NCBI GenBank assembly: GCA_900169235.1
Contig: FWCC01000286.1
Span: 1 to 57,486 of the forward strand
Length of the DNA: 57,486 nucleotides
Reading direction: 5' to 3'
Origin: Zarea fungicola
Taxonomy: Eukaryota; Ascomycota; Sordariomycetes; Hypocreales; Cordycipitaceae
The position numbers were made by a program, and so were the translations under genes. The notes under the pieces are model-generated. The model saw nothing but the letters and a program-made list of their open reading frames with translations. It did not search any database and was not told the origin of the DNA. This document shows, piece after piece, positions 51,180 through 57,486 of the stretch (position 1 is its first letter; each line of letters opens with the position of its first letter).

Positions 51180-52700
51180 GATGGGCAGAGAGGGTGGGCG
51201 ACGGCGCTTCGAGGACGACAGACGCGTGGATTGAAATAGAAGTACGGTAAAATCAGGGCGCAAGGTCTGCTTCCGCGCCAAGAGTCGTGACTCTGCCCCG
51301 AGAACAAAACTGCTTATGCCGAGTTGCTTCCAAAATGTGCAGTAAGAGAGTGGGCGGTGCTAGGCAGCGATCGGTCAGGTGGTTGGCATCATAAATAGCA
51401 CACAAAGTAGGAGTGACCTCTTGAGAGTAGGGCGCGGGAGAAAATGAGGGCTTTTGCAGGATTCCAAGGGTCATGTTCCCCGTCAGCTTTGGCTCATGGC
51501 GTCGCGAGGCTAACCCGGGCGACATCACATGAGGAGGCTGGGCCAAGACGAGGAAGGGGTTGTGACCTCTCGTTCTTGTCCCAGATGCTCGCGCCTTGTG
51601 CCTTAGCTTGGTGACGATCATCTTTGGTAAATCCTCAGCCTTGCCTCAGCCTGATGATGCAGCCCATTTATTCCTCGGCGCCTCTAAGAAAAGGAGGCAT
51701 ATGATGCGTTTTGCCAGTTCTGGACTCATTTTTTTTTCGACTGCAGTTTGGATTGTACAACGCAACGAAATTAATTTCAGGGGGCAATTATATGCCACAT
51801 GTCCTGAAGAGTATAGCGAGCGTAATACGGGCCGAGCCTTTTCAGCTCCTGGACCAGCCTCGTCCCTGCCGCTGCCCAGGAGTATGGTTTTGTCCACTGT
51901 AATCACAGCGTTCAGGCGGGGTTACCAGCCGGAACGTCACAAAGGACGCCACATTTAGTCTGGGCTGATGAGCTAGCGTTTTACATGAAATCGGGTTGGC
52001 TCGTTGCCCATTTTTGGACAAGAACTGTTATAGTTGAACTTAAAAATATGCAAAACATCGCCCCCAGGGTCTCATCATTTGCTGTCTTGTTCCTTTCCAA
52101 CTCTATCTGGTCCACATTCCAAGATCTGGTGAAGACCCCCGTTGACTGAGATCTTTACGGGGGTTGCGGGGCTCATTTACAGCGGGGTTGACACCCTGGA
52201 ATTCCTATTTTTGGAGAGACCTTACCAGAGACACTGCACTGTCTCGCTCCAAGGTTCTTCGTTTTACACTATTTCATTGCAAAATGGATCATGATAAATA
52301 TAAATGATCTAAAACACATCAATATTTGTTGTCGGTAAGCCGAGCAGCTGTTTTGGCGCTCCCCGCTGCACAGGTACCAAAATTACATGGCATGTACATC
52401 GAATCACATCACAGGAACCTGTTGTACGGAAATGTTCAGCTTTGCAAATCCAATCTAACTGCCATTTCTCGATCAAACATAGCATCTCTCAATCCCAATC
52501 TTCCATTACCCAAGATTGCCATTTGGTATGCGCCTTCATCCTCCCAAAAGCGGCCCGTTCAGCCCTCCACCATTTCCCCAATTTGTCCTAGAAGTCCTCC
52601 GTCCAGGTAGTAGTCCACTACCTGTTTTCCCTGCTCAACAAACTAGTCTCTTTCCCCTTACAAGGTTCCAACTAGAGGACCAGCATTGGAACACTGCATC
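51180..52700. other. gene-free stretch upstream of the App1-type gene
   Basis: This includes the App1-type promoter. A 120-codon plus-strand frame (51596-51958) has no recognisable features. Nothing else was supported. Confidence 0.5.
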
Positions 52701-53189
52701 TCAAAAATGGTACGTGTCAACGATGGCACAGGCAGGGATGTGGTGGAGAAAGATGAATTCGTCCTCTGTATTATGATATGCCTTCCCTGGGATGCCCACG
52801 CCCAAGTCCTTGCAAAGTAGTCGCATGCTTCGAAATGTCACGCGATTTAAGACCCTATTCAAATCAATCACGAAAATCCTCACATTTCGTTCTCCCGACC
52901 GAACACGTCGGTTTGCTTCAACAACGGCCCTGCACAGATGACAATACATTGAGCCAAAGGGCGAAAGATTTGTGCAAGACCAGTTAAGATGGTCCTGAAC
53001 AGCATGTTTAAGGTCGTAGAACTCCTTTCTATCCTTAGGATACACGTTGATCCGGTCTTGCCCAGCCGTCCATATCCCATTTTTCCGAGTTGTAGTCTGC
53101 GACCCATCACTCTCCACGCGGTAAAACACGTTATTGCCACGGTTGCAACATTTGCAGCACCGGATGCGACCACTATTAAGCTTACTCAC
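52701..53189 (-). pseudogene. DUF7587-like protein fragment
   Basis: An open minus-strand frame of about 162 codons ends at TGA 52701. It contains HLNWSCTNLSPFGSMYC, EANRRVRSGERNVRIFVID, KDLGVGIPGKAYHN and EDEFIFLHHIPACAIV, recalling the fungal DUF7587 domain, whose members share ANRRV..G, the D/S-I-D strand and EYIFLHHIP. No ATG lies in frame; the frame opens upstream from a stop near 53235 and starts in sequence that also reads as a donor (GTGAGTAAG). No upstream exon was recognised. It is probably the remnant of a longer gene; family function is unknown. Confidence 0.55.
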
Positions 53190-53770
53190 AGTTTTGAAAC
53201 AAATTGCAATGGCTATTACTGGTACTGGTACTTATCCAAAAGAATCCCACTGTTGAGCCAGTAAATTATGTAGAGTTCTGGGAACGGACAGCGACGCGCT
53301 TCTTCAGAGCGCACTGCAGGAAAGCGCGTTTTAAGTACTTGCTGTTATATGTAGTGTCATGTGACTGCATACCTGGCAGACTCTTGCACGCCTGTGTGAA
53401 TGATAGCATTCATTATGTATTGGGTTCTTCACTATCGGCATTCTGGGGCATATTTGACTTATATTTCTTCTGCATCCACATAGTACTGCCCATTGTAGTC
53501 AAGTTTCATAGTATTTATCTACGTACTGTAAACCTTGGTCCAAGTGCCGAACCATTATTGGGCTTCGATTCATCCGTCTGTACCGTTCCACTCGTTCACT
53601 GCTGAATTGACAAACTTTCCACAAAGCGGGACATCCGAGATTTGGAAAGCGCTGTATTCCATAAATGAACAAGGGGTCTTTGCAGAATTAAACACCATCA
53701 ATCCATGTTTTATTAGCTCACCACAGTGCTTCCGTTGCAATGCTGGGTTGTGTCGGCCTTCCGGCCAGAG

Positions 53771-53810
53771 GCCGGCACCTCCGGGTTAGTTCTCGGATCA
53801 AGGTGCCGGC
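53771..53810. repeat. perfect 10-bp inverted repeat with 20-nt loop
   Basis: GCCGGCACCT at 53771-53780 is the exact reverse complement of AGGTGCCGGC at 53801-53810. The GC-rich stem contrasts with its AT-richer surroundings. It could be a small hairpin element, the end of a MITE-like repeat or a regulatory palindrome. Confidence 0.85.
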
Positions 53811-53875
53811 GGACATTTCCAAATCAGGAAGTAGGCAATCTCAATTTCGATACTAAAAATGCCAGGAGCAGACAC

Positions 53876-53885
53876 CGGAAGTCCG
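53876..53885. promoter_or_regulatory. CGG-N4-CCG motif, possible Zn2Cys6 binding site
   Basis: The sequence CGGAAGTCCG has two CGG half-sites in inverted orientation with a 4-bp spacer, a common target layout for fungal Zn2Cys6 dimers. It lies about 345 bp upstream of the lyase-like ATG, and a Zn2Cys6 regulator is encoded next to that gene. The link is inference. Confidence 0.35.
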
Positions 53886-54230
53886 GTATTATATACTCTT
53901 GACACGAAACCCATGTTGCCATCGTGCAATTTGTCAGATCCAAAAGCCCCGAAACGGCCTGGAAGCTTGCCTGTAGGCAGCCTGTTAATCCTCGAACAAA
54001 ATGAATTTCCTTTTCGGATCTCCCGAGAGTGAAATTAATACTCTATGCAACAAACTTTGTGACAAAGATGATAAATATCAAATGATGCCCAAAGGCCATC
54101 GAGTTGCGCAGCCAGCCAAGCATCCCAGCTCCCAATACTCCCCTATTATCAAAAATCTGAGGAACGGTATATCGCCAACCACAGAAATCCTTATAATATA
54201 CTTGTACTATCGCCTGCAAATGCCAGCAGC

Positions 54231-55748
54231 ATGCCTTCCTATAAGCCACTTCCCAAACAGTTCACTGAGGGCCGCCTCTCGAAGCCCATGAGCGATCTGC
54301 TTTGCACTTACAACGAAGGTCCTCGTCTCGTCTGGGAAGTCAAGCATCTCTCCACTATCATCCAAGTCGACCGAGCGCACATTGTCATGCTCGCCCGTCA
54401 AGGCTATATGACATCCACCCAAGCTGGTGCCCTACTCGCCGAACTAGACGACATTCGCGCTGCCGGTCCGCAAAACTTCACTCCAACGCCAGGATATGGT
54501 AGCATGGTGCTCCAAATGGAAAAAGTCCTTGCTGAGCGCCTAGGCGACGATATTGCTGGCCGACTCCCCATTGCGCGAAGTCGCCTAGACCAAGGCGCTA
54601 CCGTTCGCCGCCTAGTCGACAAGGACAACGTCCTCGCCGTCCTAGAACAACTTCTCCGCCTCCAAGAAACTCTTCTCGCGGCTGCCGCCAAGGACGCCCA
54701 GACGCCTTTCCTCAGTTACACGCACATGCAGCAGGCCCAACCCAACACGTACGGACACTACCTCCTCGCCTTCTCTGCACGCCTCGATGATGCCTTCCAG
54801 CAGCTTACCCAAGTCTACCGCCGCATAGACCGCAGTCCGCTCGGCGCCGTGGGCCTCTCAGGTACCACGCTCAACACGGACCGCGACCTCACAGCGTGGC
54901 TGCTGGGATTCTCCGACGTGTTGGACAATTCACGGCTCGGACGAGACGCGTACTACCAGATTGAGCTGGTCTTTGCCCTCACCATGGCCATGACGCTGCT
55001 GAACGACCTCTGCTGTGACTTGCATGTCTGGAGCTCCGTCGAGTTTGGCACCGTCGAGCTCGACGACTCCCTGTGCAGCACCAGCAGCGTCTTCCCACAC
55101 AAGAAGAACCCGTACGCGCTGGAGACGGTCAAATCCAAAGCAGGGGAGGCGCAGGGATGGGTTGTCTCGGCTCTGTCCCTCTTTCGCAACGAGGGCTCGG
55201 GCGACACGAATGGCCGCAATGTCGGCTTTGTCGATGAGGCGTGCACAACAGTCTGCAACATGATGCGTCTTACGTCGGAAATCGTAGAGGGGACCACGGT
55301 CAAGGAGGCTCGATGCGAAGAGCTGCTCGCCAACGCGTGGGTGACGACCAACCGACTTGGCAATGTCCTGCTCACTGGGCACCATCTTGACTACCGCTCC
55401 GCGCACTCAGTCGTCGGCCGGCTCGTCAAGAATTGTCTTGACAGGGAGATTGCAAAGCCAAATGTCACGATTGATATGTTGCAGGACGCTGTCGCGGAAA
55501 TGGCCATGGAGCCGCTGGCGATGACCCAAAAGGAGCTGACAGCCGCGCTGTCGCACACCGAGTTTATAAGCAGCAGCATCAGTTACGGCAGTATTGGCCC
55601 TCAGCAAGTGGAGAGACTTTTGGTCAAGGCGACGCGCCAACATTATAAAAGCGTGTCATGGATGGAGGAAACCATGCGCTGTCTGAGAGTGTCCGAAGCC
55701 AAGCTGGACGCCGCGACGGAAGAGCTGCGACAAGTACTGACCACTTGA
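54231..55748 (+). CDS. divergent argininosuccinate-lyase-like enzyme
   Basis: One uninterrupted 505-residue frame starts at ATG 54231. It belongs to the aspartase/fumarase superfamily and is closest to argininosuccinate lyase: RSRLDQ at residues 116-121 matches the GRSRNDQ box, SYTHMQQAQP has the active-site His (165), and STSSVFPHKKNP at 283-294 matches the GSSxMPxKKNP signature with its catalytic Ser loop. NTDRD (215-219) is also typical. Differences are informative: Asn to Leu in RSRxDQ, Phe for Met and His for Gln in the signature, and GSGDTNGRN where canonical enzymes have the YNKDLQ segment. The N-terminus lacks WGGRF. Overall length is slightly above the usual 460-470. It is probably an active C-N lyase acting on something other than, or besides, argininosuccinate. 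It lacks introns and is GC-rich with many C-ending codons, unlike the AT-richer flanks. It is convergent with a Zn2Cys6 regulator. Confidence 0.8.
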   Translation: MPSYKPLPKQFTEGRLSKPMSDLLCTYNEGPRLVWEVKHLSTIIQVDRAHIVMLARQGYMTSTQAGALLAELDDIRAAGPQNFTPTPGYGSMVLQMEKVLAERLGDDIAGRLPIARSRLDQGATVRRLVDKDNVLAVLEQLLRLQETLLAAAAKDAQTPFLSYTHMQQAQPNTYGHYLLAFSARLDDAFQQLTQVYRRIDRSPLGAVGLSGTTLNTDRDLTAWLLGFSDVLDNSRLGRDAYYQIELVFALTMAMTLLNDLCCDLHVWSSVEFGTVELDDSLCSTSSVFPHKKNPYALETVKSKAGEAQGWVVSALSLFRNEGSGDTNGRNVGFVDEACTTVCNMMRLTSEIVEGTTVKEARCEELLANAWVTTNRLGNVLLTGHHLDYRSAHSVVGRLVKNCLDREIAKPNVTIDMLQDAVAEMAMEPLAMTQKELTAALSHTEFISSSISYGSIGPQQVERLLVKATRQHYKSVSWMEETMRCLRVSEAKLDAATEELRQVLTT

Positions 55749-56193
55749 GGCAATCTCTTTCGCAGTATTGTGGTTGTATTTTTAAAGATGGTATACCATT
55801 TCTATTATAGTTTTATTTACAGTTTTATTTACAGTAGAGATGCCTATGTCATTGTGTTCCACAGTGCGGCGGCATCCTGAGATGTCATCGGATCCTGCGC
55901 AAAGATGGGAAAAGTTTCAAAGGGCATCATGAGATTCATACCAAGGCTGGACATTGAGTCAGTGCCAAGTAAGAAATCGAATTCCTTATTTCCCTTAAAA
56001 AACGTTAGAAATTTGAAAAAGAAAATAGGCAGTAATAAGTTTGCTTGCTCACCGAATCGTCTTCACCCAACGCTGTCTGCGAGAGTGGAGTGTTGGCGAC
56101 TCTGCCTTCCTCCTCCGCCAAAGTCTTATAAAGCCTAGAGAAACGCAAAGTCAGATTCAATATGATTTCGCCACACAGAGCGTAAAACTTTTC
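55749..56193. other. convergent intergenic spacer
   Basis: These 445 bp lie between the lyase-like stop and the stop of the Zn2Cys6 factor. They are AT-rich with TTTATTTACAGT repeated twice near 55811-55835, and presumably hold both 3' ends. Confidence 0.5.
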
Positions 56194-57486
56194 TTACTCA
56201 AGTGTCTCAGAGGGACTGGCTGATGTTATGCGCTGAAGAATGGACCGTAAATTTGTCAAATTGGGATTCCAAACGGCTGAATGGTCGCCATCACCGAGAA
56301 ACTGGTCAGAGAGCATATCAAATAACCGAAGTAGAGGTTCCGCCGTAGACACTGCTCGACAGTACACAGAGAGTGCACTCGATACTGCGCTGATGGCTCG
56401 AAGCGTACGCCGCAACGGTAAAATGGTTGGTTGCACGGCAAGACACTGCAACAGCGTCACGCCGCAGCGAAAGCAATTGTATGCTGTAATTGCGGAGGTG
56501 AAAGTCTGGGGGCTTAGGCTGAGTTCGCGTGCGTTCTATGAATGTGGCAGTTAGTAAGAAGAATAACTATTTTTGTTGCTGGGTGATGGAGGGGCATACC
56601 TCGCATGCATCTGCGGACAAGGTGGTGCATCGATAAAGCAGGCTTTGATCGATAGCGGTGCGAACCAGAAGCGGACGGATCAAAAGCAATGCTGCCTGAA
56701 AGTAAGTTGCCTGGACATTTTCATCGCTTTGATGGGGAAGAGTAGAAGGTAATAGGCTTTGTAGTGGAGCTTGTTGTCGCCAAATATCCAGTTCAGACAG
56801 AAACTCCATGACATTTTCGTACGTCGGTGCAAGAGCTTGCGGCCCTGATAATCGTGTTCTGCCAACTATGTTAATACAGTATTGCAGTAGCTTAATTCAT
56901 ACACCCAAGAGACACTACACACATTATCCGAGATCTGATTCGGTATATTTGCAAGTGATGCAGCGAGGCGGTCATCTTCTTCTTGTCAGCATCATGTTTT
57001 AACTTCAAAGTGAATCTTCTTACTGTTGTGATTACTCCATCTCTGCCTGCCTGCCCAGAAGCCTGCTTTTCCTGTAAATCACACAGTATTTGAGCGTCGG
57101 TACACATTACATCAACATCAACAGGAACCTGTACTAAATTAGAAGATGTGTCCTTGTCGGCGACAAGAGTACGTACTGTGACGTCAATGTCCATGTCATG
57201 TATTCCAAACGGCCGCTTGGACATGATTGAAACCATTCTGGACAGTCAGCACAGTGTGTATGGAATAAATCATTAGTGGAATTACCTGTCAAAGCAATAT
57301 GTGCACCAGAAAAATCGCTTCTGTAACTCCATTGTGTACGGGTCTTGGGAGGCTGACCCGGCATCACCTTTTCTGTGATATCCTAACTCAATACATAGCC
57401 GGAGAGTGACACCAACCAGATGCCTAAACGAGATTAGCAACAAAAGACGAATCTGTTGTATTCAGCCATGTGGGTGACAAAAAAAC
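56194..57486 (-). CDS. Zn2Cys6-type fungal transcription factor, 3' part (5' end beyond window)
   Basis: Minus-strand exons are 57423-57286, 57237 to about 56921, 56865-56600 and 56535-56194; the sequence from 57424 to the edge is intron. Read together they give HLVGVTLRLCIELGYHRKGD, MELQKRFFWCTYCFDR, then MSKRPFGIHDMDIDV, all hallmarks of the fungal-specific TF (middle homology) domain. Later parts (ENVMEFLSELDIWRQQ, FQAALLLIRPLLV, TLSADACE, FRCGVTLLQCLAVQPT) match the C-terminal half, ending SPSETLE at TAA 56194. The donor near 56921 is the least certain: T|GTGTAG is used because it keeps frame. The Cys6 DNA-binding domain should lie to the right, outside the window. It is a likely pathway regulator; its neighbour is the lyase-like gene. 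Confidence 0.85.

Larger units (their letters stand above)
53190..54230. other. gene-free stretch upstream of the lyase-like gene, with inverted repeats
   Basis: This presumably includes the promoter of the gene at 54231. It holds a 10-bp inverted repeat (53771-53810), a nested CCGGCC/GGCCGG hairpin at 53761-53775 and a CGG-N4-CCG motif at 53876-53885. No coding frame was supported. Confidence 0.5.

Noticed and set aside
50590..51234. 214-codon plus-strand frame
   Set aside because: Antisense shadow of exon 1 of the App1-type gene.

Overview
The window is nuclear DNA of a filamentous ascomycete. Genes carry short 50-130 nt introns with GTRNGY donors, CTRAY-type branch sites and AG acceptors. 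The proteins are fungal: a Cdc25-type Ras exchange factor, a GAP1-type permease, Kgd4, an App1-type phosphatase and a Zn2Cys6 regulator. The tRNA-Thr has a short intron. The style fits Sordariomycetes, probably Hypocreales; that placement is inference. Gene density is low for a fungus: about ten recognisable loci in 57 kb, with one gene-free span of 14.8 kb and another of 8.5 kb.

Left part (1-9,400): gene relics. A fungal tyrosine recombinase lies on the minus strand (861-2460). It keeps its catalytic residues but has a nonsense codon and exon phases that no longer join. A run of three same-strand oxidoreductase relics follows: a short-chain dehydrogenase with two frameshifts (5906-6994), a BBE-type FAD-linked oxidase with a nonsense codon, a frameshift and no flavin-attachment His (7438-8673), and the C-terminal part of a class A FAD monooxygenase (8684-9396). 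A deletion has joined the last two. Together they look like a dead specialised-metabolism cluster.

Middle (10,800-36,700): four intact-looking genes. They are a secreted GPI-anchored glycoprotein (10824-11813, +), a 1203-residue SH3/RasGEF protein (12917-16610, -), a 631-residue six-exon DUF1741/ARMH3 protein (31382-33630, +) and a 575-residue amino-acid permease (34751-36693, -) with GATA motifs upstream. The 14.8 kb between the RasGEF and ARMH3 genes shows no supportable gene.

Right part (45,200-57,486): an orphan Cys-rich exon (-), KGD4 (-), an intron-containing tRNA-Thr(AGU) (+), an App1-type phosphatidate phosphatase (-), a DUF7587-like fragment without a start codon (-), an intronless divergent argininosuccinate-lyase-like gene (54231-55748, +), and convergent to it the 3' part of a Zn2Cys6 transcription factor (56194 to the edge, -). 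The lyase-like enzyme keeps the fold hallmarks but is altered at substrate-contact motifs. A CGG-N4-CCG motif lies upstream of it, so the lyase and the regulator may form the edge of a small metabolic locus.

No rRNA, CRISPR array, intact transposon or origin could be recognised. Exon boundaries are read by eye from frame and splice signals; family calls come from remembered motifs, not searches.
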